Source: an uncultured Tenacibaculum sp.
GTDB lineage: Bacteria; Bacteroidota; Bacteroidia; Flavobacteriales; Flavobacteriaceae
NCBI GenBank assembly: GCA_947493285.1
Contig: CANLQH010000002.1
Span: 638,062-702,061 of the forward strand
DNA length: 64,000 nt
Direction: 5' to 3'
In this document: one piece after another, positions 26,597 to 35,837 of the stretch
Numbering within the stretch: position 1 is the first letter of the stretch
Layout of the letters: every line of letters starts with the position of its first letter
Position numbers and translations under genes: made by a program
The notes under the pieces: generated by a model
The model's input: the letters and a program-made list of their open reading frames with translations, nothing else
Databases searched by the model: none
Told to the model about the DNA's origin: nothing

Positions 26597-27334
26597 TTAA
26601 GAGTTTTGCATTTGACTTTGCATTGCATAATAAACTCTCTTCGCTGCAATTTCTTCAGCTTTTTTCTTTGAAGTAGCTCTGCCTTTACCAACAATAGCCC
26701 CATCTATACTAACTCTTACGCTAAAATGCCTTTTGCTTTGGTTTCCTGAGTCTTCATAAGACTCAAACTTATATTTCTTTTTATTCTTCTGACACCACTC
26801 AATTACATATCCTTTGTAGCTAGATATTTTACCTTCTAACCTTTCAATATCAACATAAGGTAAAATTACTTGTTCGTAAATAAACTGATCGCAATAATTA
26901 TAACCTCTATCTAAATATATGGCTCCAATTAGCGCTTCAAAAATATTACCGTAAATATTATTGCTAATATGGTCTTGCGAAATATTACTTTTTACAAAAC
27001 GAAATAAGTCTAAATCTCTACCTAAAGCATTTAAATGTTCTCTACTTACAACTTTAGAGCGCATTTGAGTTAAATAACCTTCATCTCCGCTAGGAACTTT
27101 TTTGTACAAATAGGATGCAATAACAGTACCTAAAATAGCGTCTCCTAAAAACTCTAAACGTTCGTAGTTTACAGGATATCCTTTACTATCTAAAAGTTTT
27201 AAAGATCTATGTGTAAATGCTTTTTTATAGTGAGATAGCTTAATTGGTTTAAAATTAAGCAGTTCTTTTAATTCGTAGAAAAAGTTTTCATCCTCTTTAT
27301 TTTGGGGTCTAACTATTCTTCGAAGAAAGTTCAT
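26597..27334 (-). CDS. rnc: Ribonuclease III
   Basis: 245 aa. The RNase III signature E-R-L-E-F-L-G-D-A-I-L-G is near 60-71 and the second acidic site N-I-F-E-A-L-I-G-A-I near 130. A double-stranded RNA-binding domain occupies about 170-240, ending G-R-A-T-S-K-K-K-A-E-E-I-A. It cuts dsRNA in rRNA maturation and mRNA decay. It starts 6 bases after fabF on the same transcript. Confidence 0.97.
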   Translation of the reverse strand: MNFLRRIVRPQNKEDENFFYELKELLNFKPIKLSHYKKAFTHRSLKLLDSKGYPVNYERLEFLGDAILGTVIASYLYKKVPSGDEGYLTQMRSKVVSREHLNALGRDLDLFRFVKSNISQDHISNNIYGNIFEALIGAIYLDRGYNYCDQFIYEQVILPYVDIERLEGKISSYKGYVIEWCQKNKKKYKFESYEDSGNQSKRHFSVRVSIDGAIVGKGRATSKKKAEEIAAKRVYYAMQSQMQNS

Positions 27335-27340
27335 ACAAAA

Positions 27341-28591
27341 TTAATCTAGTTTTCTAAAGGCAAGACAAGCGTTATGACCACCAAAACCAAATGTATTACT
27401 CATCGCAACTTTTATCTCTCTCTTTTGAGCTTTATTTAACGTTAAATTTAAATCAGAATTGATGTTTTCATCAACGTTAACGTGATTAATTGTTGGAGGA
27501 ACAATACCATGCTGCATCGCTAGTATAGAAGCTATTGATTCTATAGCACCAGCTGCACCTAACAAATGCCCGGTCATAGACTTTGTTGAATTGATATTGA
27601 TATTCTTAGCATGATCTCCAAATACTTCAGAAATCGCTTTTAATTCTGCAACATCTCCTAATGGTGTAGAAGTACCATGAGTGTTGATATGATCTACGTC
27701 TTCTGGTTTTATACCAGCATTTTCAAGACAGTTTTTCATTACTGCAATTACACCAATTCCTTCAGGATGTGGTGCTGTCATATGGTGCGCGTCAGATGAC
27801 ATACCTCCACCAATAACTTCAGCATAAATTTTAGCTCCACGAGCTTTAGCATGTTCGTATTCTTCTAATACAATCGCTCCAGCTCCTTCACCTAAAACAA
27901 AACCATCACGTTCACCATCAAAAGGTCTTGATGCTGTTTCTGGACTCTCATTTCTTGTAGATAAAGCATGCATTGCATTAAAACCTCCCATACCAGCAAT
28001 CGTAACTGCAGCTTCACTACCACCTGTTACAATCACGTCACAATGACCAAGTCTAATGTAATTTAAAGCATCAATCATTGCGTTTGCAGATGATGCACAA
28101 GCAGATACTGTAGTATAATTTGGTCCCATAAATCCATTTTTAATAGAAATGTGTCCTGGAGCAATATCTGCAATCATTTTTGGAATAAAGAACGGGTTAA
28201 AACGTGGTGACCCATCTCCTCCTGCAAAGTTTAATACTTCGTTTTGAAATGTTTCTAATCCACCAATACCAGCTCCCCAAATAACACCAACTTTTAACTT
28301 GTTGATTTTATCTAGATCTAACTTAGAATCTGCAATTGCTTCATCAGAAGCTACCATTGCATATTGCGTAAATCTATCCATTTTACGCGCTTCCTTTCTG
28401 TGTATAAAGTCAGTCGCGTTGAAATTCTTTAATTCGCAAGCGAAACGAGTCTTGAACTTGGCAGCATCGAAATACGTTATAGGTGCCGCTCCGCTAACTC
28501 CGTTAACTAAAGCATTCCAATATTCTTCTTTATTGTTTCCTATTGGCGTTAATGCGCCAAGTCCAGTTACTACAACTCGTTTTAATTGCAT
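27341..28591 (-). CDS. fabF: 3-oxoacyl-ACP synthase II
   Basis: 416 aa. The Cys-His-His triad is C165 in T-V-S-A-C-A-S-S, H305 in N-T-H-G-T-S-T-P and H342 in T-G-H-L-L-G-A-A-G. It elongates acyl-ACP by condensation with malonyl-ACP in fatty-acid synthesis. acpP lies 7 bases upstream and rnc 6 bases downstream, a classic operon. Confidence 0.98.
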   Translation of the reverse strand: MQLKRVVVTGLGALTPIGNNKEEYWNALVNGVSGAAPITYFDAAKFKTRFACELKNFNATDFIHRKEARKMDRFTQYAMVASDEAIADSKLDLDKINKLKVGVIWGAGIGGLETFQNEVLNFAGGDGSPRFNPFFIPKMIADIAPGHISIKNGFMGPNYTTVSACASSANAMIDALNYIRLGHCDVIVTGGSEAAVTIAGMGGFNAMHALSTRNESPETASRPFDGERDGFVLGEGAGAIVLEEYEHAKARGAKIYAEVIGGGMSSDAHHMTAPHPEGIGVIAVMKNCLENAGIKPEDVDHINTHGTSTPLGDVAELKAISEVFGDHAKNININSTKSMTGHLLGAAGAIESIASILAMQHGIVPPTINHVNVDENINSDLNLTLNKAQKREIKVAMSNTFGFGGHNACLAFRKLD

Positions 28592-28598
28592 ATAAAAA

Positions 28599-28835
28599 TT
28601 ATTTTTTTGCGTCTTCTATATAGCTAACCGCTTGACCAACTGTACCGATGTTTTCAGCTTGATCGTCTGGAATTTGAATATCGAATTCTTTTTCGAACTC
28701 CATGATTAACTCAACAGTATCTAAAGAATCTGCTCCTAAATCGTTTGTGAAGCTAGCTTCTGTTGTTACTTCGTTATCGTCTACTCCTAATTTGTCTACG
28801 ATAATTGCTTTTACTCTTGATGCAATGTCTGACAT
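28599..28835 (-). CDS. acpP: Acyl carrier protein
   Basis: 78 aa, acidic. The phosphopantetheine site is S37 in L-G-A-D-S-L-D-T. It carries growing acyl chains for FabF and the acyltransferases of this window. It heads the acpP-fabF-rnc-IPExxxVDY-pyk operon; a TATTTTTG element lies 31 bases upstream. Confidence 0.99.
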   Translation of the reverse strand: MSDIASRVKAIIVDKLGVDDNEVTTEASFTNDLGADSLDTVELIMEFEKEFDIQIPDDQAENIGTVGQAVSYIEDAKK

Positions 28836-28866
28836 AATTTGTTTGTTTTAAAATTTAAAATCGAGG

Positions 28867-28874
28867 CAAAAATA
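28867..28874 (-). promoter_or_regulatory. -7 element for the acpP operon
   Basis: CAAAAATA on the plus strand, TATTTTTG on the minus strand, 31 bases upstream of acpP. The 178-base gap to purN is otherwise AT-rich with no clear gene. Confidence 0.5.
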
Positions 28875-29013
28875 CAAATCTTAGTTATTAATTCTAACTT
28901 TTGCTCAAAAATGTGATGTCTAATTTAAAAAAAATACTTGAATGTTTTGCTATAAACACCACCGTTGTTAATAATTATCCTTTTTTTTGTAGTAACAAAA
29001 ACAACTAATTTTC

Positions 29014-29583
29014 ATGAAAAGGATCGTAATTTTTGCTTCGGGCTCTGGTACCAATGCTGAAAACATCATTAAATATTTCCAATCAACTCAAACTGCGGTT
29101 GTTACTCACGTTCTGTCTAACAATGAGCATGCCAAAGTTTTTGACCGTTGTGAACAGTTAGAAATTGAGGCTTCACTCTTTGATAAAGAGGGTCTTACAA
29201 AAGATGACACCGTTTTAAATTTCTTGCAGGTTGAAGCAGATATAATTGTACTTGCTGGTTTTTTATGGCGAATCCCTTCTAAAATTGTAGAAGCTTTTCC
29301 TAATAAGATTATCAATATCCATCCTGCTTTATTACCAAAATATGGCGGAAAAGGCATGTATGGAATGAATGTACATAAGGCTGTTAAAGAAAATAATGAA
29401 GCAGAAACTGGTATAACAATTCATTATGTAAATAAAAATTATGATGAGGGAGCTGTTATTTTTCAGGCTAAAACAGCGATTTCAAAATCAGATTTAGCTG
29501 AAGATATTGCAAAAAAGGTACATGAATTAGAATACAAACACTTTCCGAAAATAATAGAAGAGGTTATTTTAAAAAATGAGTAA
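29014..29583 (+). CDS. purN: Phosphoribosylglycinamide formyltransferase
   Basis: 189 aa. Has the N-terminal I-V-I-F-A-S-G-S-G-T-N loop, the catalytic I-N-I-H-P-A-L-L-P near 108 and the Asp in Y-D-E-G-A-V-I-F-Q near 145. It formylates GAR in purine synthesis using 10-formyl-THF. It overlaps rnhA by 8 bases. Divergent from acpP. Confidence 0.96.
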   Translation: MKRIVIFASGSGTNAENIIKYFQSTQTAVVTHVLSNNEHAKVFDRCEQLEIEASLFDKEGLTKDDTVLNFLQVEADIIVLAGFLWRIPSKIVEAFPNKIINIHPALLPKYGGKGMYGMNVHKAVKENNEAETGITIHYVNKNYDEGAVIFQAKTAISKSDLAEDIAKKVHELEYKHFPKIIEEVILKNE

Positions 29584-30214
29584 GAAAAAGAAATATTATG
29601 TAGTTTGGAATGGTAAAAAAAAGGGGGTTTTTACTTCTTGGGATGCTTGTAAAAAACAAATAGATGGTTTTACAGGAGCTCAATACAAAGCTTTTGCAGA
29701 TAAAAAAGAAGCTGAATTAGCCTTTGCCAAAAGCTATAATGAGTACAAAGGTAAGAACACTAAAAAACCTACATTATCAGCTAAAGAAAAAGCAGCTTAC
29801 GGAAGCCCCAATTTAGAAAGTATCTCGGTTGATGCAGCTTGTGCTGGAAATCCAGGACTTATGGAGTATAGGGGAGTTCTTACACATAATAAAAAAGAAA
29901 TTTTTAAAATGGGGCCGTTTAAAAATGGAACCAATAATATCGGTGAGTTTTTAGCTTTAGTGCATGGAATTGCTTTATTAAAAAGTAAAAAAATGGACAA
30001 GCTTCCTATTTATTCAGATTCAAAAATTGCAATGAGTTGGGTTCAAAAAAAGCAATGTAGGACTAATGTTGTTTTTGATGCTAGTAATAAAGAAATTTTA
30101 GCTCTGATTCTTAGAGCTGAAAAATGGTTGAAAGAAAATACATATAGTAATCCTTTATTAAAATGGGAAACCAAAGCATGGGGTGAAATCCCTGCGGATT
30201 TTGGAAGAAAATAA
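29576..30214 (+). CDS. rnhA: Ribonuclease HI with N-terminal viroplasmin-like domain
   Basis: 212 aa. Residues 5-55 (K-Y-Y-V-V-W-N-G-K-K-K-G-V-F-T-S-W) form the caulimovirus-viroplasmin-type domain that binds RNA-DNA hybrids in eukaryote-like RNases H. The nuclease domain carries the D86-E124-D148-D208 acidic set (S-V-D-A-A-C-A-G-N, N-I-G-E-F, Y-S-D-S-K, P-A-D-F-G). It removes RNA from hybrids. Translation is coupled to purN by an 8-base overlap. Confidence 0.94.
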   Translation: MSKKKKYYVVWNGKKKGVFTSWDACKKQIDGFTGAQYKAFADKKEAELAFAKSYNEYKGKNTKKPTLSAKEKAAYGSPNLESISVDAACAGNPGLMEYRGVLTHNKKEIFKMGPFKNGTNNIGEFLALVHGIALLKSKKMDKLPIYSDSKIAMSWVQKKQCRTNVVFDASNKEILALILRAEKWLKENTYSNPLLKWETKAWGEIPADFGRK

Positions 30215-30246
30215 AAAAGCCTCGTAAATATTTACGAGGCTTTTTT
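30213..30246. terminator. Bidirectional terminator between rnhA and rseP
   Basis: 16-bp stem AAAAAAGCCTCGTAAA with its complement, 2-base loop, and T tracts on both strands. Confidence 0.9.
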
Positions 30247-30264
30247 ATTTATTGTTATGAAGTT

Positions 30265-31614
30265 TTATTTAAAAAACGTTCTAAATATATCATTACCATT
30301 AGCAAACAATAGTAGAATTATTAATAGGATAAATCCTGTTACTTGTGCGTATTCTAAGAACTTATCTCCTGGTTTTTTACCTGTAATCATTTCCCATAGA
30401 GTAAATACTACGTGTCCACCATCTAAAGCAGGGATTGGTAATAAATTCATGAACCCTAACATGATTGATAAGAACGCAGTGATGTTCCAAAATGTTTGCC
30501 AGCTAAATTCTGAAGGGAAGATACTACCAATAGAAATAAACCCACCTAAACCTTTATAAGCACCTGTACTAGGATTAAAAATCTTTTTCATTTGCTTTAC
30601 ATAGTTTGTTAAGGTAGTCCAGGCTTTGTTTGTTCCAGCAGGAATAGCTTCACTAAAAGAATATTTTTTTTCAGCTAATTGATAATATCCTAGTTTTTCT
30701 AAGTCTGAATAAGGTAATTGTGTTTTGTAAATCATTAATTTACCTTCTTCATTAACTTTAGCACTTATATTTTTAGTTTCTTCTTTTCTATTCACGGTAA
30801 GATTTACTGTTTGGCCTTTATTAAGGTCAAGTAAAGCTTCTACTTGATCGATATATTTTACAGGTTCACCATTTACAAGAGTAACAATATCTCCTTTTTC
30901 TAAACCAGAATTTGAATTTTGAGAATCAGCAGGTATTTTACCAATAACAAAAGGATACCTAGGAGATACAAAAGCTCCAGCATCTTTACCTCTATCAACT
31001 AACTTAGAAATAAAATCTGTAGGAATTACTTTTTCAAGAACCTCTCCATTTCTCTCAATAGTATAGTTGTTTCCGTTTATAAATTCTAAAGGTAATTCTC
31101 TAAATTTTTGAATTGTTTGCCCGTCAATAGTTAATATTTTATCTCCGGTTTCTAAACCTAAATCTTTACCTAATTGATCTTGAACCCAAACACCATCTTT
31201 TAAACTTTCGTTTGGTAAAAACTTTTCACCATAAGCATACATTAAACAGATGTAGATAACAATACCTAAAACAAAATTTACAAAAACACCACCTAGCATA
31301 ATAATTAAACGTTGCCATGCTGGTTTAGAACGAAACTCCCAAGGTTGTGGTGGTAAAGCCATTTGCTCAGTATCCATGCTTTCATCAATCATTCCAGATA
31401 TTTTTACATATCCTCCTAACGGAATCCAACCAATACCATATACGGTATCACCAATTTTCTTTTTAAACAATGAAAATTTATAATCGAAAAATAAGTAGAA
31501 TTTCTCTACTCTTGTTTTAAATAATTTAGCAGGAATAAAATGTCCTAACTCATGCAAAACAATTAGTAGCGATAAGCTTAAAATAAATTGTGATGCTTTT
31601 ATTAATATTTCCAT
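30265..31614 (-). CDS. rseP: Site-2 zinc protease RseP
   Basis: 449 aa. The intramembrane metalloprotease site is H21-E-L-G-H25 in the first helix and L-D-G-G-H at 397-401 in the third. Two PDZ-like regions lie between (G-L-E-T-G-D-K-I-L-T and G-L-E-K-G-D-I-V-T). It cleaves anti-sigma factors or other membrane substrates in regulated proteolysis. No sigma/anti-sigma pair is nearby. TACATTTG at 31644-31651 is the likely promoter. Confidence 0.95.
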   Translation of the reverse strand: MEILIKASQFILSLSLLIVLHELGHFIPAKLFKTRVEKFYLFFDYKFSLFKKKIGDTVYGIGWIPLGGYVKISGMIDESMDTEQMALPPQPWEFRSKPAWQRLIIMLGGVFVNFVLGIVIYICLMYAYGEKFLPNESLKDGVWVQDQLGKDLGLETGDKILTIDGQTIQKFRELPLEFINGNNYTIERNGEVLEKVIPTDFISKLVDRGKDAGAFVSPRYPFVIGKIPADSQNSNSGLEKGDIVTLVNGEPVKYIDQVEALLDLNKGQTVNLTVNRKEETKNISAKVNEEGKLMIYKTQLPYSDLEKLGYYQLAEKKYSFSEAIPAGTNKAWTTLTNYVKQMKKIFNPSTGAYKGLGGFISIGSIFPSEFSWQTFWNITAFLSIMLGFMNLLPIPALDGGHVVFTLWEMITGKKPGDKFLEYAQVTGFILLIILLLFANGNDIFRTFFK

Positions 31615-31643
31615 AAAGGTGTTTGTCTAAATTTAAAATCTGA

Positions 31644-31651
31644 CAAATGTA
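31644..31651 (-). promoter_or_regulatory. -7 element for rseP
   Basis: CAAATGTA on the plus strand, TACATTTG on the minus strand, 29 bases upstream of rseP. Confidence 0.5.
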
Positions 31652-31747
31652 CGTTTTTCAAAAGAGTTCTAAAAACTTGAGAAGTAGTTGCAGCTTGGTT
31701 TTAACAAACTTTTTAAGGTTCGAGTAAGCATACCCTGTTTTTAGTCG

Positions 31748-31755
31748 TATTTTTG
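31748..31755 (+). promoter_or_regulatory. -7 element (TATTTTTG) for the SCO-family gene
   Basis: Exact TAnnTTTG match 17 bases before the start codon. Confidence 0.5.
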
Positions 31756-31772
31756 TAGAAAAATTAAAGAGA

Positions 31773-32450
31773 ATGGACTTAAAGTTCTTTAAAAAATCAA
31801 AAAGCACCTTGCTTTTTTTAATCGTTTTTTGCGCAGTTGGTATCCCAGTTTTTTATCATTTAGTAAAGGTAGATGATCGATTACCAATTTATAATCCTGC
31901 TGATATTAACCCTAAGCTAGTAGATATTTCTGTTAGAACAAAATCTAGAAATCACACTATTGGCGATTTTAAATTGATTAATCAGAATGGAGAAACGATT
32001 ACGAATGCTAATTATAAAGATAAAATTTACATAGCCGATTTCTTTTTTACACGTTGCCAAACAATTTGTATTGCGATGGCGTATAATATGAGCGAACTAC
32101 AAGAGCATTACAAAAAAGATAATGATATCATGTTTTTATCACATTCGGTAACTCCAGTAATGGATAGTGTTCCGCAATTAAAAAAGTATGCAGAGAGTAA
32201 AGGAGTAATTGATGGAAAATGGAATGTAACTACTGGAGATAAAAAACATATTTACAACTTAGCTCGTAAACATTATTTTGCTGTTTTAGATGAAGGAGAT
32301 GGAGGTGATAACGATTGGGTACACACTGAAAACTTTGTGCTTATTGACAAAGAAGGTCGCATTAGAGGTTCTTATGACGGAACCAAAAAAGAAAACATGC
32401 AAAAAATTATTGATGATATTACGTTGTTAAAAGAAGAATATAAAAAATAA
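31773..32450 (+). CDS. SCO1/SenC-family copper chaperone
   Basis: 225 aa. One N-terminal membrane anchor (about 11-30) precedes a thioredoxin fold with C95-x-x-x-C99 (R-C-Q-T-I-C) and H184 in D-W-V-H-T-E-N-F, the copper-binding set of Sco proteins. It should help assemble the CuA site of cytochrome oxidase in the periplasm. No oxidase genes are present here. It is convergent with the SdpI-like gene, 5 bases apart with no obvious terminator. Confidence 0.94.
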   Translation: MDLKFFKKSKSTLLFLIVFCAVGIPVFYHLVKVDDRLPIYNPADINPKLVDISVRTKSRNHTIGDFKLINQNGETITNANYKDKIYIADFFFTRCQTICIAMAYNMSELQEHYKKDNDIMFLSHSVTPVMDSVPQLKKYAESKGVIDGKWNVTTGDKKHIYNLARKHYFAVLDEGDGGDNDWVHTENFVLIDKEGRIRGSYDGTKKENMQKIIDDITLLKEEYKK

Positions 32451-32455
32451 TAGTA

Positions 32456-32797
32456 CTACTTTTTATTCCCTTCTTCATCAAAATTCTTATTAATCTCTTG
32501 TTCAGTTTTTATTATTGCTGCACCTAAAGAGAATAGCATAATAGCCATTGGTTGCCAGCTAACATTTTTAGAAAAACTAACAAATATTAGGGCAGCAAAA
32601 AACGAAATAGCAGAATAGATTAAAAACTGCTTTGTAAAATAAGTGTTTGCAAACTTCCAGATAGTATCGTTCTTCATTGTTCTATTAGTACGATACCCAT
32701 AAATGGCATTTATTTTCTTTGGAGGAAAGAAATAGAAAATAATACTAAACAAAAAAAGTAAACCGTTTATAGAAAGAATATAGTAATAAGGATTCAT
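32456..32797 (-). CDS. SdpI-family membrane protein
   Basis: 113 aa with three hydrophobic helices (about 5-24, 57-75 and 79-97). The stretch P-P-K-K-I-N-A-I-Y-G-Y-R-T after helix one is the conserved motif of the SdpI C-terminal domain (I-N-x-x-Y-G-Y-R-T). SdpI of Bacillus gives immunity to a killing peptide, but this short form is widespread and of unknown role. It is 3 bases downstream of a serine hydrolase gene. Confidence 0.85.
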   Translation of the reverse strand: MNPYYYILSINGLLFLFSIIFYFFPPKKINAIYGYRTNRTMKNDTIWKFANTYFTKQFLIYSAISFFAALIFVSFSKNVSWQPMAIMLFSLGAAIIKTEQEINKNFDEEGNKK

Positions 32798-32800
32798 TGA

Positions 32801-34126
32801 TTAGTTTTTTATAGAATTTATAATTCCTTTAAGTAAAGTATTCACATCAGCATTTTTGGTAAGTCCTGTACGAACTACCACTAAATTTTCGCTTGGTAAA
32901 ATAAATACATTCTGACCTTTATATCCATTAAAAGAGTACATGTTTTTCGGAACATCAGGATATCTACTACCAGCATTTAACCATATTTGTGCACCATACC
33001 AACCATCTGAAGTAGGTGTAGGGGTTGTTGCATAATCTACCCAATCTTTATCGAATATATTTTCTTCATTCCACTCGCCATTGTGTAAGTATAGTAACCC
33101 TAATTTAGCCCAATCTCTTGCGGTTGCCCAAGCATACGAAGAACCAACATAATTACCACTCATATCAGTTTCAATTACCATTGAGTTCATTCCAATTTTA
33201 TCGATTAAAGCATTATACCAAAAATCTAAATACTCTTGATGCGTGTTAAACTTAGATCGTAAAATTCCTGAAAGTAAATTGGTGGTTCCAGAAGAATAAT
33301 TCCAAGTTTCGTTTGGTTTACCTATTAAAGATTTGTCAATTTGAGTTTTGGTCATGTCTTTTTGTAGAAAAAGCATTTTGGTAACATCAGAAATAGAATT
33401 GTAATCTTCTGTCCATTCTAACCCAGAATTCATTTGGAGTAAATTATGTAGCGTAATGTTTTTACGTTCATCATTTTCCCATTCTTCAAATAGATTATCA
33501 GTTTGCACATCTATTCTACCTTGGCAACGTAAAATTCCGAACATAGTACTGGTAATACTTTTAGTCATAGACCAACCAATTTGTAAGGATTCTTTCGTAA
33601 AACCTTTATCGTATTTTTCAGCAATGATCTTATCTTTATATAATACGACTACAGATCGAGTTTTGTTTCTGTCGTTAAAAATAGTATCAATAGTTTCGTT
33701 TAGTTTTTTATAATCAACATTAGAAAAAACAGTATCAATTTGCTCCGCGTTTCCATATGGGAATGGAGTTATGTTATCTGGTTTTGATCTAAAAGGAACT
33801 AAAGGTTTTTTAGAAGTGTCATAATCATTAGTAATTAAAACAGCACCTAACCCTTTTCTGTAAACAGCTTTTCTTTTTAGTAAGCCAAATGCAGAACCAA
33901 TTGCAGATTTCTCCTCAGTATCAATCTTATCTGTAGTTAAATTGATAGGAGAAAAATCATTATCGTTATTGTCAGTAAACTCTAAAGTTCTATTAGCAAG
34001 AAATATAGAAGATGCTGTGTTTTTAGCAGAATATCCAGCAAGGATATTTAATTTAGGATAATTGTAAATTACAGCAACAATGAGAATTACTGCAATTAAA
34101 AGTAATATTCTTTTTAAATTTTTCAT
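32801..34126 (-). CDS. Membrane-anchored serine hydrolase (class C beta-lactamase fold)
   Basis: 441 aa. One N-terminal membrane helix (8-22). The catalytic S186-M-T-K189 (S-x-x-K) and Y277-S-S (Y-x-S/N position) place it in the beta-lactamase/DD-peptidase family; it probably hydrolyses esters or peptides in the periplasm. The ATG at 34126 is chosen because the preceding 26 codons have no signal-like character and a promoter element lies at 34143-34150. Natural substrate unknown. Confidence 0.9.
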   Translation of the reverse strand: MKNLKRILLLIAVILIVAVIYNYPKLNILAGYSAKNTASSIFLANRTLEFTDNNDNDFSPINLTTDKIDTEEKSAIGSAFGLLKRKAVYRKGLGAVLITNDYDTSKKPLVPFRSKPDNITPFPYGNAEQIDTVFSNVDYKKLNETIDTIFNDRNKTRSVVVLYKDKIIAEKYDKGFTKESLQIGWSMTKSITSTMFGILRCQGRIDVQTDNLFEEWENDERKNITLHNLLQMNSGLEWTEDYNSISDVTKMLFLQKDMTKTQIDKSLIGKPNETWNYSSGTTNLLSGILRSKFNTHQEYLDFWYNALIDKIGMNSMVIETDMSGNYVGSSYAWATARDWAKLGLLYLHNGEWNEENIFDKDWVDYATTPTPTSDGWYGAQIWLNAGSRYPDVPKNMYSFNGYKGQNVFILPSENLVVVRTGLTKNADVNTLLKGIINSIKN

Positions 34127-34142
34127 AGAGGGACTTTTTTTA

Positions 34143-34150
34143 CAAATGTA
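34143..34150 (-). promoter_or_regulatory. -7 element for the serine hydrolase
   Basis: CAAATGTA on the plus strand, TACATTTG on the minus strand, 16 bases upstream of the chosen start. Confidence 0.5.
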
Positions 34151-34170
34151 AGAATTTAATTGATTGATGT

Positions 34171-34199
34171 TTGTATTTGAAATGCAACCCCTACCTTTG
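34171..34199 (+). promoter_or_regulatory. sufS promoter
   Basis: TTG at 34171-34173, 18-base spacer, then TACCTTTG at 34192-34199: the full flavobacterial pattern TTG-N17-23-TAnnTTTG, 18 bases before sufS. Confidence 0.6.
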
Positions 34200-34217
34200 C
34201 TCAAAATTTGATTTTAT

Positions 34218-35429
34218 ATGTTTAATGTAGATAAAATTCGAGCTGATTTTCCTATTTTAAATCGTGAAATACACGGCAAAAAACTAGTGTATTTAGATAA
34301 CGGAGCAACTTCTCAAACACCTCAGGTGGTTATCGATGCTATTGTAGATTATTACAGTAATTACAATGCTAATATTCACAGAGGTGTGCATACTCTAAGT
34401 CAAGAAGCGACTGATAAATATGAAGAAGCGCGTATAAAGATTCAAAAACATTTTAACGCGAAACATTCGTATGAAATTATTTTAACGTCAGGAACTACCC
34501 ATAGTATTAATATTGTGGCTTCTGGTTTTGCATCTTTATTAAAAGAAGGAGATGAAATTATCGTATCTTCTTTAGAGCATCATTCTAATATTGTTCCTTG
34601 GCAAATGCTTTGTGAAAAAACAGGAGCTGTTTTAAAAGTGATTCCTATGGATGAAGATGGTTCGCTACGAATGGACATTTATCATGAGCTTTTAAATAGT
34701 AAAACTAAATTAGTTTTCTGTAATCATGTATCGAATGCTTTAGGAACTATTAATCCAATTGAAGAAATTGTTCATGCAGCTCATAAATTTGGAGCTTATG
34801 TTTTAATTGATGGAGCGCAAGCAGTACCACATATAAAACCTGATGTACAAGAGTTAGATGTAGATTTTTATGTTGCATCTGCTCATAAAATGTGCGGACC
34901 AACAGGAGTAGGTTTATTATATGGTAAAGAAGAGTTGTTAAATATGTTGCCGCCATACCAAGGAGGAGGTGAGATGATTGAAACCGTAACTTTTGAAAAA
35001 ACCACTTATGCAGGTTTACCTCATAAGTTCGAAGCAGGAACTCCGAATATTTGTGGTGGAATTGCATTTGGAGCTGCGGTAGATTATATGAATGCTATTG
35101 GCTTTGAAAACATAGCAAAACAAGAAGGAGAATTATTAGCTTACGGAACACAAGAGTTAGAAAAAATAGAAAGTTTAAAAATTTACGGAACAACTAATAA
35201 AGCATCTGTAATATCTTTTAATATAGAAGGAATTCATCCGTATGATGTAGGTTCTATTTTAGATAAACTAGGAGTAGCTGTTCGTACCGGTCATCATTGT
35301 GCGCAACCTATCATGAATTTTTACTGTATCCCAGGTACGATAAGAGCATCGTTTACTTTTTATAACACTAAAGAAGAAGTAGATGTTTTAGTTAGTGCGG
35401 TTAAAAAAGCAAAAATGATGTTGAGTTAA
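34218..35429 (+). CDS. sufS: Cysteine desulfurase SufS
   Basis: 403 aa. The PLP lysine is K224 in S-A-H-K-M-C-G-P-T-G and the catalytic C361 lies in R-T-G-H-H-C-A-Q-P, the group II (SufS) signature. It releases sulfur from cysteine for iron-sulfur cluster assembly, with SufE. The other suf genes are not in this window. The speD gene follows after 42 bases with a possible promoter of its own. Confidence 0.95.
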   Translation: MFNVDKIRADFPILNREIHGKKLVYLDNGATSQTPQVVIDAIVDYYSNYNANIHRGVHTLSQEATDKYEEARIKIQKHFNAKHSYEIILTSGTTHSINIVASGFASLLKEGDEIIVSSLEHHSNIVPWQMLCEKTGAVLKVIPMDEDGSLRMDIYHELLNSKTKLVFCNHVSNALGTINPIEEIVHAAHKFGAYVLIDGAQAVPHIKPDVQELDVDFYVASAHKMCGPTGVGLLYGKEELLNMLPPYQGGGEMIETVTFEKTTYAGLPHKFEAGTPNICGGIAFGAAVDYMNAIGFENIAKQEGELLAYGTQELEKIESLKIYGTTNKASVISFNIEGIHPYDVGSILDKLGVAVRTGHHCAQPIMNFYCIPGTIRASFTFYNTKEEVDVLVSAVKKAKMMLS

Positions 35430-35459
35430 ACTGAATCTTTTTCATTTTTGAAAAACTTG

Positions 35460-35467
35460 TATATTTG
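35460..35467 (+). promoter_or_regulatory. -7-like element (TATATTTG) abutting speD
   Basis: Exact TAnnTTTG match only 4 bases before the speD ATG. If used, transcription would start at or beside the start codon, giving a nearly leaderless mRNA. It may be chance in this AT-rich DNA. Confidence 0.35.
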
Positions 35468-35471
35468 AAAA

Positions 35472-35837
35472 ATGAAAAAGAGTTTAGGTTATCAAACCAC
35501 TATAGATTTTTATGATTGTGATGCAACAATTATAGATTCTGTTTCTTCAATAAAAAACATTTTAGAAAAAGCTGCTAAAATCATGAATTTATCTGTGGTT
35601 AATACTACAATTCATGAATTTTCTCCGATTGGTATTAGTGGTGTAATTGTAATTAAAGAAAGCCATATTGCAATACATACGTGGCCAGAACACAATTACG
35701 TTGCTTTAGATTTTTTTACTTGTAATAAAGCATTCGATTTAGAGGAAGGTATATTTTGGATTCAAGAACAATTCAAGTCTAAAAAAATCGAAAAAAACTC
35801 AAGTCAAAGAGGTTTCTTAGATAAAATTAAAGAGTAA
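35472..35837 (+). CDS. speD: S-adenosylmethionine decarboxylase proenzyme
   Basis: 121 aa, short bacterial class (SpeH size). The self-cleavage site is E63-S64, where Ser becomes the pyruvoyl group; H69 and C84 in F-F-T-C are the other conserved catalytic residues. It makes decarboxylated AdoMet, the aminopropyl donor for spermidine-type polyamines. Its stop overlaps the channel gene's start by one base, and an aminopropyltransferase ends the same gene run, so donor and transferase are co-encoded. Confidence 0.95.
   Translation: MKKSLGYQTTIDFYDCDATIIDSVSSIKNILEKAAKIMNLSVVNTTIHEFSPIGISGVIVIKESHIAIHTWPEHNYVALDFFTCNKAFDLEEGIFWIQEQFKSKKIEKNSSQRGFLDKIKE

Noticed and set aside
32456..32797. Immunity protein of a peptide-toxin system (SdpI).
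   Set aside because: No SdpC-like toxin or SdpAB-like maturation genes are nearby; the short SdpI-like form is widespread without them.
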